From contig NZ_AQHN01000054.1 in the NCBI RefSeq assembly GCF_000359745.1, positions 124,001 to 188,000 on the forward strand: a stretch of DNA of 64,000 bases. The letters run 5' to 3'. The notes beneath the pieces were generated by a model. The model was given only the letters and a program-made list of their open reading frames with translations. It was not told the origin of the DNA and did no database searches. The DNA is from Rhizobium freirei PRF 81. GTDB taxonomy: Bacteria; Pseudomonadota; Alphaproteobacteria; Rhizobiales; Rhizobiaceae. Below, piece after piece: positions 27,475-35,406 of this stretch. Every line of letters begins with the position of its first letter. Within the stretch, counting starts at the first letter, position 1. The translations under genes were made by a program, and so were the position numbers.

Positions 27475-27526
27475 TAGAGCATGATGTCGTCCGGAAACCG
27501 CCTGCACTTTTCGGCATCATGCTCTA
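27475..27526. repeat. Intergenic palindrome 2 (rhizobial type)
   Basis: A 52-base palindrome with arms TAGAGCATGATG and CATCATGCTCTA around a core containing TCCGGAAACCG. This form (AGAGCATGATG with a CGGAAA core) is a frequent dispersed element in Rhizobium and Agrobacterium genomes, which supports the taxonomic assignment. Confidence 0.75.
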
Positions 27527-27587
27527 TGGCAACTCCAGCAGGAGCGCAAATCCGCCATACGCCCGGAATTGCGTGAAAACAAAGAGA

Positions 27588-27629
27588 TAGAGCATTTCCG
27601 TAATTCTGTTTAAAAGCGGAAATGCTCTA
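27588..27629. repeat. Intergenic palindrome 3 (rhizobial type)
   Basis: Perfect 13-base arms TAGAGCATTTCCG (27588-27600) and CGGAAATGCTCTA (27617-27629) flank a 16-base AT-rich loop. It ends 33 bases before ydiJ and could act in the mRNA as a stabiliser or weak terminator between the upstream operon and ydiJ. Confidence 0.75.
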
Positions 27630-27662
27630 CTCATCGAATAAAAAGCCGGAAGCCTTCACATC

Positions 27663-30600
27663 ATGATACCACGCCTTGTTTCGGCGAAAGACAGTTTGCA
27701 ACAGCAGATCGGTGCCTTCGCGCGCCGGCTGGCGGCACTCGGCTTTCGCGGCGATGTGGAGACGGATGAAGGCGCGAGGACGGTCGCTTCGACCGACAAC
27801 TCCATCTATCAGCTCAAACCGGCGGCCATTCTCTATCCGAGCGGCGCCGATGATCTGAAGGTCATCGCGACGGCCATGTCGGAACCAGCCTTTTCCGATA
27901 TCACGATTGCGCCTCGCGGCGGCGGCACCGGAACGAACGGACAATCGCTGACCTCGGGCGTCGTCGTCGATTGCTCCAGACATATGAACCGCATTCTGGA
28001 GATCGATCCAGTTCGGCGGATCGCCCGCGTCGAAGCAGGCGTCGTCAAGGACCAGCTGAACAAGGCGCTCAAGCCCTACGGCCTGTTCTTTGCGCCGGAG
28101 CTTTCCACCTCCAACCGCGCCACCATTGGCGGGATGATCTCGACGGACGCCTGCGGCCAGGGTTCCTGCCTTTACGGCAAGACGAGCAACCACGTTCTCG
28201 GCCTTCGCGTCGTGCTCTCGGATGCCAGCGACTGGTGGTCGCGTCCGCTCGATAGCGCCGCTCTCGAAGAGGTCAAGGCACGACCGGATCGTGTTGGAGA
28301 GGTGCACAGAGCCGTAGACCGGATCGCAAACGAGAAGCGCGACCTCATCGAGGCGACCTTCCCGAAGCTCAACCGCTACATGACCGGCTACGATCTCGCC
28401 CATATCAGGCGGGAGGACGGCCGCTTCGATCTCAATGCGGTGCTCTGCGGCTCTGAAGGCACGCTCGCCATGATCGCCGAGGCCGAGCTCAATGTCCTGC
28501 CACTGCCGGCGCAAGCCGCGCTCATCAATATCCGCTATGACGATTTCAACACGGCGCTCGAAGATGCGCGGCTGCTGGTGGCGATGAAGGTCGCCTCGGT
28601 CGAGACGATCGACGAGAAAGTGCTTGGTCTTGCCAAGGGCGACATCGTCTGGACCGGCATCGCCCGCTTCTTTCCGGAGGATACAGCAGGCTCGGCCAAT
28701 GGCATCAACATCGTCGAGGTTCTGGCCGACGATCGCGAAGAACTGGAGCGCAAGCTCGCAGAGGTGACGACGATTCTCGATGCCGGTCCGCCTGCGCGCC
28801 ACAAGGGCTACACCATCGCCCGGGAGCGGTCCGAGATCGAGGCGATCTGGTCGATGCGCAAGCGCGCCGTCGGCCTGCTCGGCAATGTCGAAGGCCCGGT
28901 CAGGCCGGTGCCGTTCGTTGAGGACACGGCCGTCCCGCCCGAGCATCTTGCAACCTATATCCGGGAATTTCGCGCCCTACTCGATGCAGAAGGCCTGGAC
29001 TACGGCATGTTCGGCCATGTCGATGCCGGTGTGCTGCATGTGCGTCCGGCCCTCGACCTCACGCGTGACGATCATCAGCCGCTCGTTCGCAAGATCAGCG
29101 ACGGCGTCGTTGCTCTCACCCGCAAATATGGCGGCGTGCTCTGGGGAGAGCATGGCAAGGGCGTGCGCTCGGAATATGTGCCCGATTACTTCGGCGATCT
29201 CTATCCAAGCCTGCAGGAGATCAAACGCGCCTTCGATCCCGGCGACCGGCTCAACCCGGGCAAAATCGCCTCGGGCTCATCGCGGCCGCTCCTCAAAATC
29301 GACGAGGTGCCGCTGCGCGGCGATCTCGACCGCATCATCGGCAACGATATCCGCGGCGCCTTCGACAATGCCGCCTACTGCAATGGCAACGGCGCCTGCT
29401 TCGATTTCGATGCCGCAAGCCCTATGTGCCCATCCTTTAAGGCGACAGGCGACAAGCGCTACTCGCCGAAGGGGCGCGCGGCGCTGATGCGCGAATGGCT
29501 GCGCCTGCTTGCGGAGCGACATGTCGATCCCCGGCGCGAAGCCGAGGCCCAGCGTCGCTCCAACGGCCTTGCCAGTCTCTTCCGGCGGATGGTCAACTCG
29601 CTCAATCCGGCGAATCGAGACGACTTCTCGCATGAGGTGCGGGTGGCGATGGATACCTGCCTCGCCTGCAAGGCTTGCGCGGGGCAATGTCCAGTCAAGG
29701 TCAGTGTTCCCGCCTTCCGGTCTAAGTTTCTGGAGCTCTATTACGGCCGCTATCTTAGGCCGTTGAAGGATCCGATCGTCGCCGCGATCGAAACGACCCT
29801 CCCGCTGATGGCGCGCGTCAAACCCGCCTACAATCTGTTGACCGGTTCCGGTGCCGGCCAGGCCCTGATGCGACTTGCCGGTCTCACCGCGCTTCCGGCC
29901 ATGCCCGCGATTTCGCTCGAACGGGAAGCGGCCCGTCTTGGCGTGAAGATCGCCACTCCAACCCTATTGGAGAAGCTCTCGCCGGAGGAGCGCGCCCACG
30001 CAGTCGTTGTCGTCGCCGATATCTTCTCCACTCATTTCGACCCGGCCGTCGTCATCGCGGCTCTCAAGCTCGTCCTGAAGATGGGCTTCAAACCTTGGCT
30101 TGCAGCCTCCCAGCCAAACGGCAAGGCCCTGCATGTGCATGGCTATCTCGGCCGTTTCGAAAAAGAGGCGGCGAAATCGCTCGACTATCTCGACCGCATC
30201 TCGCAAATGGGCATTCCGCTCGTCGGCATAGACCCGTCGATGACGCTGACCTATCGCAGCGAATATGCCGCCCTGCCCTCTGCGCGGCTGCAGCGGCCGG
30301 TATTGCTGCTTCAGGAATGGCTCGCATCCAATCTGGAACGCCTGCCACAGCAGCGAAACGCGCCCCAGGAGCGCTTCACGCTGCTGCCTCATTGCACTGA
30401 GCGGACGAATGCGCCGGCAGGTCTCAAGCAATGGTCCTTGCTGTTCGAGAAGTTGGGCATCAAGCTCGATATTGCCGACGTCGGCTGCTGCGGCATGGCC
30501 GGCACCTTCGGCCACGAGGTGCGCAATCGGGCCATATCGGAAAAGCTCTACGCCATGAGCTGGCAAGGCAAGATTGCCGAGAAGGGCGATCAAAACGTCG

Positions 30601-30698
30601 TCATGGCGACGGGCTTCTCCTGCCGTTCACAGATCGCCAAGATGGATCGCCAAACCACCCCGCATCCCGTCGAGGTCCTGAACGGCTTGATCGACTGA
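27663..30698 (+). CDS. ydiJ: FAD/Fe-S D-2-hydroxyglutarate dehydrogenase, YdiJ type
   Basis: The 1011-residue protein closely follows E. coli YdiJ over its whole length: TDNSIYQL and PRGGGTGTNGQSLTSGVVVDCSRHMNRI in the FAD-binding-4 domain (about 30-260), the FAD-oxidase C domain (YGMFGHVDAGVLHVRPALD, LLWGEHGKGVRSEY; to about 530), a ferredoxin-like 4Fe-4S motif CLACKACAGQCPVK near residue 666, and a C-terminal cysteine-rich domain with VGCCGMAGTFGHE near 942. The family oxidises D-2-hydroxyglutarate to 2-oxoglutarate and passes electrons to the respiratory chain. Here it would remove the product of HglS. It may have its own promoter, since three palindromes separate it from the aminotransferase. 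Confidence 0.93.
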   Translation: MIPRLVSAKDSLQQQIGAFARRLAALGFRGDVETDEGARTVASTDNSIYQLKPAAILYPSGADDLKVIATAMSEPAFSDITIAPRGGGTGTNGQSLTSGVVVDCSRHMNRILEIDPVRRIARVEAGVVKDQLNKALKPYGLFFAPELSTSNRATIGGMISTDACGQGSCLYGKTSNHVLGLRVVLSDASDWWSRPLDSAALEEVKARPDRVGEVHRAVDRIANEKRDLIEATFPKLNRYMTGYDLAHIRREDGRFDLNAVLCGSEGTLAMIAEAELNVLPLPAQAALINIRYDDFNTALEDARLLVAMKVASVETIDEKVLGLAKGDIVWTGIARFFPEDTAGSANGINIVEVLADDREELERKLAEVTTILDAGPPARHKGYTIARERSEIEAIWSMRKRAVGLLGNVEGPVRPVPFVEDTAVPPEHLATYIREFRALLDAEGLDYGMFGHVDAGVLHVRPALDLTRDDHQPLVRKISDGVVALTRKYGGVLWGEHGKGVRSEYVPDYFGDLYPSLQEIKRAFDPGDRLNPGKIASGSSRPLLKIDEVPLRGDLDRIIGNDIRGAFDNAAYCNGNGACFDFDAASPMCPSFKATGDKRYSPKGRAALMREWLRLLAERHVDPRREAEAQRRSNGLASLFRRMVNSLNPANRDDFSHEVRVAMDTCLACKACAGQCPVKVSVPAFRSKFLELYYGRYLRPLKDPIVAAIETTLPLMARVKPAYNLLTGSGAGQALMRLAGLTALPAMPAISLEREAARLGVKIATPTLLEKLSPEERAHAVVVVADIFSTHFDPAVVIAALKLVLKMGFKPWLAASQPNGKALHVHGYLGRFEKEAAKSLDYLDRISQMGIPLVGIDPSMTLTYRSEYAALPSARLQRPVLLLQEWLASNLERLPQQRNAPQERFTLLPHCTERTNAPAGLKQWSLLFEKLGIKLDIADVGCCGMAGTFGHEVRNRAISEKLYAMSWQGKIAEKGDQNVVMATGFSCRSQIAKMDRQTTPHPVEVLNGLID

Positions 30699-30823
30699 AA
30701 CGCCGCGCAATCTCTAGGATTCGGCCTTCGCGCCTAATTCCTGGTTTTATCAACGTTTTTATCGCAAGCCGCTCGCTGTGCGCCATGCTCCGGCGGCCGC
30801 TGCAAACACCAGCCGCAAGACAA

Positions 30824-30847
30824 ATGTGGCGCCCAAGGGCGCCACAT
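30824..30847. terminator. Stem-loop between convergent ydiJ and the dehydrogenase gene
   Basis: Eleven-base perfect arms (ATGTGGCGCCC and GGGCGCCACAT) around a 2-base AA spacer, in the 183-base gap where ydiJ and the minus-strand dehydrogenase gene converge. It probably terminates in both directions. Confidence 0.65.
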
Positions 30848-30881
30848 CTCAAAAGCTGTAAGTTGTAAGTATGCTCTTTAC

Positions 30882-31985
30882 TTAGCCCGCTTCTCTCATG
30901 CGAATCTTCTCCAGGCTGTAAACTTGGCCGAAGCGATTGGCGAGGAAATCGCCGAGGTCAATTTCTTCCTGGCAGACGAAGCCCTTGGCGGGCAGCTTGC
31001 CATTCGAAAGCAGGTCGAGAACGGTCGTGATGCCGGCAGCCGTGGTGATCTGGATGGCGCTCATCTTCTTGCCGGCGACGATGCCTGCATAGACCTTGTT
31101 GGCATAGGTTTCCTGCATGTAGCGACCATCGCGCCAGCCGCAGACCGTCACGAAGATAACGACAACGTCCTGCATGGTGGCCGGCAGTGCGTTTTCGAAC
31201 AGATCCTTCAGCACATCGCGGCGGTTCTTGAGGTTCAGGTCGTTGAGCAGCGCCTTGATGATCGCCTGATGGCCAGGATAGCGGATCGTGCGATAGTTCA
31301 TCGTGCGCACGCGGCCGGAGAGCGTCTTGGCGAGCGTGCCGAGGCCGCCTGAGGTGTTGAAAGCTTCATAGGTGATGCCGTCGAGCGAGAACTCCTCGCG
31401 CTCTTCCATGGCCGGAACGGTAACGAGCTTGCCTTCGACGATGGCTTCACATGGCTCGATATATTCGTTGATCAGGCCGTCCGTACTCCAGGTCAAGTTG
31501 TAGTTCAGGGCATTCGACGGATACTGCGGCAGCGCGCCGACGCGCATTCGTACGCTGTCGAGGCTGTCGAAATGCTTGGTGAGATCGTTGGCAACGATGG
31601 AGATGAAGCCCGGTGCCAGGCCGCACTGCGGAATGAAGGCGGTGTTCGCCCCTTGGGCCAGTTCTTCGACCTTCTTCGTCGTGGCGACGTCCTCGGTGAG
31701 GTCAAGGTAGTGAACGCCGGCTTCGAGCGCAGCTTCGGCGACAAAGCCGGTAAGATGGAAGGGGGCGGCCGACAAAACGGCGAACTTTCCGGTCAGAACG
31801 CCCACGAGCGCAGCGCGGTCGGTAATATCGACGGCCGCAGTGGAAATGGCGGCGTGGCGGTCGATCTTGGCAAGCTGCTCCGGGCTGCGGTCGGTGACGA
31901 CAACCTTGTAATCGCCGGTTTCGGCGAGCATCAAAGCGATCGCTCCACCGATTTTGCCCGCTCCGATGACCACTATGTCTTTCAT
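30882..31985 (-). CDS. Saccharopine dehydrogenase-family enzyme, candidate lysine 6-dehydrogenase or saccharopine dehydrogenase
   Basis: The 367-residue protein starts at 31985 behind GGGGA and opens with an NAD(P) Rossmann motif (DIVVIGAGKIGGAIALMLAE), followed by LSAAPFHLTGFVAEAALEAGVHYLDLTED and CGLAPGFISIVAND, the standard blocks of the saccharopine dehydrogenase fold. Family members of this length include glutamate-forming saccharopine dehydrogenase and lysine 6-dehydrogenase (an enzyme known from Agrobacterium); either makes 2-aminoadipate semialdehyde. Next to hglS, the ALDH7 gene, the aminotransferase and ydiJ, this would be the entry step of lysine breakdown. The two activities cannot be separated from sequence by eye. 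A divergent Lrp-type gene is its likely regulator. Confidence 0.85.
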   Translation of the reverse strand: MKDIVVIGAGKIGGAIALMLAETGDYKVVVTDRSPEQLAKIDRHAAISTAAVDITDRAALVGVLTGKFAVLSAAPFHLTGFVAEAALEAGVHYLDLTEDVATTKKVEELAQGANTAFIPQCGLAPGFISIVANDLTKHFDSLDSVRMRVGALPQYPSNALNYNLTWSTDGLINEYIEPCEAIVEGKLVTVPAMEEREEFSLDGITYEAFNTSGGLGTLAKTLSGRVRTMNYRTIRYPGHQAIIKALLNDLNLKNRRDVLKDLFENALPATMQDVVVIFVTVCGWRDGRYMQETYANKVYAGIVAGKKMSAIQITTAAGITTVLDLLSNGKLPAKGFVCQEEIDLGDFLANRFGQVYSLEKIRMREAG

Positions 31986-32123
31986 ATTATTCCCCTGCGT
32001 TTCATTGATAAGATTTTTATAAGTGTAGACAGGGACTGGACGATTCATAGCGACAAAAAACGCGTTTCGCTGTATAAATCTGTGCAATATGACGACTGAT
32101 TTTTACAAAACGCAGGACAAGCC

Positions 32124-32555
32124 ATGCAGGTAACGGGGAAGGATCGAGAGTTGTTGGCGCTGTTGGGCGAAAATGCCCGCATGCCGGTGGCGACGCTGGC
32201 CAAGAAGCTCTCGCTGTCACGAACGACGGTCCAGGCCCGGCTTGAGCGGCTGGAAAGGGAAAGTGTGATCGCCGGCTATGGCGTGCGGCTCTCGGAGGCC
32301 TATCTTTCCGGCCTCATCCGAGCACATGTTCTGATCACCATTGCGCCGAAGGCGCTGTCCGCCGTGACGGCTTCGCTGGATGCGATCCATGCCGTGACGA
32401 CGCTTCACTCCGTCAGCGGCTCCTTCGACCTCATCGCCATCGTCGCAGCACCCTCGATTTCCGAACTGGATCAGTTGATCGATGAAATCGGCAAGATCGG
32501 CGGCGTCGAGAGAACGTTGTCTTCCATCATCCTCTCGACGCGAATCGCGCGCTGA
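32124..32555 (+). CDS. Lrp/AsnC-family transcriptional regulator
   Basis: The 143-residue protein has an N-terminal winged helix (DRELLALLGENARMPVATLAKKLSLSRTTVQARLERLERESVIAGYGV) and a C-terminal RAM ligand-binding domain (AHVLITIAPKALSAVTASLDAI, then LHSVSGSFDLIAIVAAPSISELDQLIDEIGKIGGV). It is divergent from the saccharopine/lysine dehydrogenase gene with about 140 bases between the starts. Lrp-type regulators commonly sense amino acids, so lysine is the natural candidate effector. Confidence 0.92.
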   Translation: MQVTGKDRELLALLGENARMPVATLAKKLSLSRTTVQARLERLERESVIAGYGVRLSEAYLSGLIRAHVLITIAPKALSAVTASLDAIHAVTTLHSVSGSFDLIAIVAAPSISELDQLIDEIGKIGGVERTLSSIILSTRIAR

Positions 32556-32941
32556 ACAGCCATTCCGTTCTGGGCCGGATGTGCTCTCTTTCGATGCCGA
32601 AATCGGGCAAGTTCGCTGCCCGCGGACGTTCGCAATTGCGCGCCGCCGGCGCTTCATTCATCGCCGACGCAGTTCCTCATCCTCGAGCAGAAGTTTCGAC
32701 CCAAAAATGGGCCTAGCGCGGCGCGCAATATTTATGGCTCTCGCCCATCGAAAGACTTAGAAGAACTACGTCATATCTTTTTCGTAAGGGCCTAATTCCA
32801 ATGCCGAAATTTCGCTTCGCCCTGGCGACGCCGGCAGGCGGGTGGGGAGACGTAGATACAACGACCTACGACGTCGTGGTGTCTCCTCTCCCATCCGGCA
32901 TCTCCTTCATCAACGACATGCTAAATGGATCGAAGAACGCC
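32556..32941 (+). other. Intergenic stretch with no recognised gene
   Basis: About 385 bases between the Lrp gene and the next exported protein. The frame of the downstream gene stays open back to an ATG at 32801, but the signal peptide begins only at 32942, so I treat this as leader DNA. I see no hairpin or operator in it. Confidence 0.4.
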
Positions 32942-33463
32942 ATGCGACGAGCTCTTGGACTGATACTCGCAGCATCCCTTGCAACCGCAGCACATGCCGA
33001 TCCGCTGGCAGATCTTGCGGCAGCACAAAAAGCCACAGTCGAAGCCTGGAGCAAGGTTGCCTTTTCGCAGCAGAATGTGACCTTCGTCACCGAGCCTTCG
33101 GAGGGCTACGGCGTCTACAAGCCGCGCGGCTCGAATGTTTTCAAGCCCGGCGAGCCGATCATCACCTATGGCGAGCCGATCGGCTATGGCTGGAAACAAC
33201 TTCCCGACGGCCTTTATGAAATGCACCTGATGGCCGATCTCGACATCGTCGATACGAGCGGCGAGGTTCTATGGGGCAAGCAGGGCTACATGGATACACA
33301 CCTTCGCAGCCACAAGCAGAACATGGAGTTCAAGTTCGACATGACCTTGACCCTGGATGGTTTATCCGCCGGAAAATACAAGCTTCATTACACGCTGCAC
33401 GACATGACCTCGGGCAAGACCTCGTCCTTCGACGAGGATTTCGAGCTCGCCTCGGGCAGCTGA
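32942..33463 (+). CDS. Exported protein of unknown function
   Basis: The 173-residue protein starts at 32942 with a signal peptide (MRRALGLILAASLATAAHA, then DPLADLA). The mature part is beta-rich and hydrophilic (EPSEGYGVYKPRGSNVFKPG, then GLYEMHLMADLDIVDTSGEVLWG, then LSAGKYKLHYTLHDMTSGKT) and ends in an acidic DEDFELASGS tail. It has no cysteines for lipidation and no membrane helix, so it is probably periplasmic. I do not recognise the family. An earlier start at 32801 would bury the signal peptide. Confidence 0.75.
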   Translation: MRRALGLILAASLATAAHADPLADLAAAQKATVEAWSKVAFSQQNVTFVTEPSEGYGVYKPRGSNVFKPGEPIITYGEPIGYGWKQLPDGLYEMHLMADLDIVDTSGEVLWGKQGYMDTHLRSHKQNMEFKFDMTLTLDGLSAGKYKLHYTLHDMTSGKTSSFDEDFELASGS

Positions 33464-33574
33464 AATCGGCGACCATCCTTTCCGCCGCCATGATGGCGGC
33501 CGGCAACGACATCATGCCCGTGCACCCAACGAAAACAATCCAACGCCACAACTAGTCGACGAATTGGAGCCCCC

Positions 33575-34069
33575 ATGAAAAAGATTATACTCCTCGCCGC
33601 TGCACTCGCTGCGTTCCCGATGCTTGCAAATGCCAAGACACTCGCCTTCCCGAGCGACGAGCCGGTTGCCAGCGTGAGCATCCCCGATAACTGGAAGCCG
33701 CAGGAAACCGAAACCGGTATCGATTCGACCTCGCCGGACTCCGCCATCTACTTTTCCCTCGATGTCGCCACCGGCGATAACATCGACAAGATTATTGACG
33801 ACGCGGTCAATTTCCTCGCCAAGAACGGCGTCAAGGTCGATGCCAGCACCCGCAAGGACGATGACAGCAACGAAGTCAACGGCATGAAGCTCTCGCTTCT
33901 CAACTGGCAGGGCAACGACAACGACGGAGCCGTTAACATCACCCTCGGCGTCCTTTCTCCGGCGCCGAACAAGATTCTCGTCCTGACCTATTGGGGTTCC
34001 AAGGAAAACCAGGACAAGCATAAGGAAGAAGTGCTCGATATTATCGGCTCCATCAAGCCAGCGAAATAA
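33575..34069 (+). CDS. Small exported protein of unknown function
   Basis: The 164-residue protein has a clear signal peptide (MKKIILLAAALAAFPMLANA, then KTLAFPS) and a mature domain of about 144 residues with SIPDNWKPQETETGIDSTSP, YFSLDVATGDNIDKIIDDAV and NKILVLTYWGSKENQDKHK. The pattern of a strand, a Trp-Lys-Pro turn and a terminal helix (VLDIIGSIKPA) resembles small periplasmic PsbP/DUF1795-like domains, but I cannot confirm membership. It lies about 110 bases after another exported unknown gene and is followed by two hairpins. Confidence 0.8.
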   Translation: MKKIILLAAALAAFPMLANAKTLAFPSDEPVASVSIPDNWKPQETETGIDSTSPDSAIYFSLDVATGDNIDKIIDDAVNFLAKNGVKVDASTRKDDDSNEVNGMKLSLLNWQGNDNDGAVNITLGVLSPAPNKILVLTYWGSKENQDKHKEEVLDIIGSIKPAK

Positions 34070-34080
34070 GGATCTCTAGC

Positions 34081-34106
34081 CGGAGGCTGCGGCGCAGCAG
34101 CCTCCG
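34081..34106 (+). terminator. Stem-loop after the exported unknown gene (first)
   Basis: Ten-base perfect arms CGGAGGCTGC (34081-34090) and GCAGCCTCCG (34097-34106) around a 6-base loop, 11 bases after the stop codon. There is no T-run; a second hairpin follows. Confidence 0.6.
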
Positions 34107-34123
34107 AGGCTGAAGCCTTCCGG

Positions 34124-34149
34124 GCCCGCTCAGCTGCGGGCTCTTTTGT
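34124..34149 (+). terminator. Intrinsic terminator (second hairpin)
   Basis: Six-base arms GCCCGC and GCGGGC around a 6-base loop, immediately followed by TCTTTTGT. This GC stem with a T-rich tail is a standard intrinsic terminator and separates the small exported gene from the LLM gene. Confidence 0.75.
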
Positions 34150-34250
34150 ATGGAGCCGCGCAGGCGAGATACCTTCACTCCGCTTGTATCTTTCGCCGAA
34201 ATCATGCCATGACATGGAAACGAGCGCAGCAGACCTTACGGAGCGAGCCC

Positions 34251-35273
34251 ATGAAGAAGATCGGATTCCTTTCATTCGGCCACTGGACGCCCTCGCCCCA
34301 ATCGCAAACGCGCTCGGCCTCCGACACGCTTCTGCAATCGATCGATCTTGCCGTCGCCGCCGAGGAGCTTGGCGCGGATGGCGCCTATTTTCGCGTCCAT
34401 CACTTCGCGCGCCAGCTGGCCTCGCCATTTCCGCTGCTGGCGGCGGTCGGTGCCAAGACCAGCCGCATCGAAATCGGCACCGCCGTCATCGACATGCGCT
34501 ACGAGAACCCGCTCTACATGGCGGAAGATGCCGGCTCGGCGGATCTCATCGCCAGGGGCCGTCTGCAGCTCGGCATCAGTCGCGGCTCTCCCGAGCAGGT
34601 GATCGACGGGTGGCGGCATTTCGGGTACGAGCCGACCGAGGGTGAAAGTGATGCCGATATGGGCCGGCGGCATGCGGAAGTCCTGCTCGACATCCTGCGT
34701 GGCGAAGGCTTTGCCCAGCCCAACCCTCGGCCGATGTTTCCCAACCCACCCGGCCTATTGCGCCTCGAACCGCATTCCGAGGGCTTGCGCGAGCGCATCT
34801 GGTGGGGCGCCGGCTCCAATGCGACGGCCGCCTGGGCCGCAAGGCTCGGCATGAACCTGCAGAGCTCTACCCTCAAGGACGACGAGAGCGGCCTGCCGTT
34901 CCATGTCCAGCAAGCCGATCAGATCAGAGTCTATCGCGAGGCATGGAAAGAGGCCGGCCACAAGCGTGAGCCGCGGGTTTCGGTCAGCCGCAGCATTTTC
35001 GCGCTGGTCGACGATCGCGACCGCGCCTATTTCGGCAGCAGCGGCAAGGATGCGGACAAGGTCGGCTTCATCGATGAGAAGACGCGCGCCATCTTCGGCC
35101 GCAGCTATGCCGCCGAGCCGGATATGCTGATCGAGGAACTGGCGAAAGACGAGGCCATTGCGGCAGCCGACACGCTGCTGTTGACAGTCCCCAATCAGCT
35201 CGGCGTCGAATACAATGCGCATGTGATCGAGGCGATCCTCAAGCACGTTGCACCTGCTCTGGGATGGCGTTGA
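34251..35273 (+). CDS. LLM flavin-dependent oxidoreductase (luciferase-like)
   Basis: The 340-residue protein starts at 34251 behind GGAGCGAGC. LLM blocks include KIGFLSFGHWTPSP at the N-terminus, ELGADGAYFRVHHFARQLASPFPLLAAVGAKTSRIEIGTAVIDMRYENPLYMAEDAGSADLIARGRLQLGISRGSPEQV, and WWGAGSNATAAWAARLGMNL. It is an isolated gene between terminators and a chemoreceptor, with no reductase or transporter partner. It is more distant from the other five LLM enzymes in this window than those of one operon are from each other. The substrate cannot be assigned. Confidence 0.86.
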   Translation: MKKIGFLSFGHWTPSPQSQTRSASDTLLQSIDLAVAAEELGADGAYFRVHHFARQLASPFPLLAAVGAKTSRIEIGTAVIDMRYENPLYMAEDAGSADLIARGRLQLGISRGSPEQVIDGWRHFGYEPTEGESDADMGRRHAEVLLDILRGEGFAQPNPRPMFPNPPGLLRLEPHSEGLRERIWWGAGSNATAAWAARLGMNLQSSTLKDDESGLPFHVQQADQIRVYREAWKEAGHKREPRVSVSRSIFALVDDRDRAYFGSSGKDADKVGFIDEKTRAIFGRSYAAEPDMLIEELAKDEAIAAADTLLLTVPNQLGVEYNAHVIEAILKHVAPALGWR

Positions 35274-35406
35274 GTTGCAGCCGCCCAAGCGCCGGTGGGT
35301 GCGCTGAAATGCGCAGGTCCGGGACCCCAAAATAACCGGCCAATCTAATGAATTCTTAACCATGACTGTGGCCTAACTGCTTGTAATTTCTTCATTGGAG
35401 CAGATC

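Noticed and set aside
27411..27629. Clustered palindromes considered as a CRISPR array
   Set aside because: The three units differ in sequence and length, are themselves palindromic and have no regular spacers; they are dispersed rhizobial intergenic repeats.
27627..28946. A 439-codon minus-strand frame opposite ydiJ
   Set aside because: The plus-strand YdiJ protein matches its family from end to end, so the opposite frame is a shadow.
32801..32941. Upstream extension of the exported unknown protein to an ATG at 32801
   Set aside because: The extension would place 47 residues before a clear signal peptide, and its composition is not protein-like.
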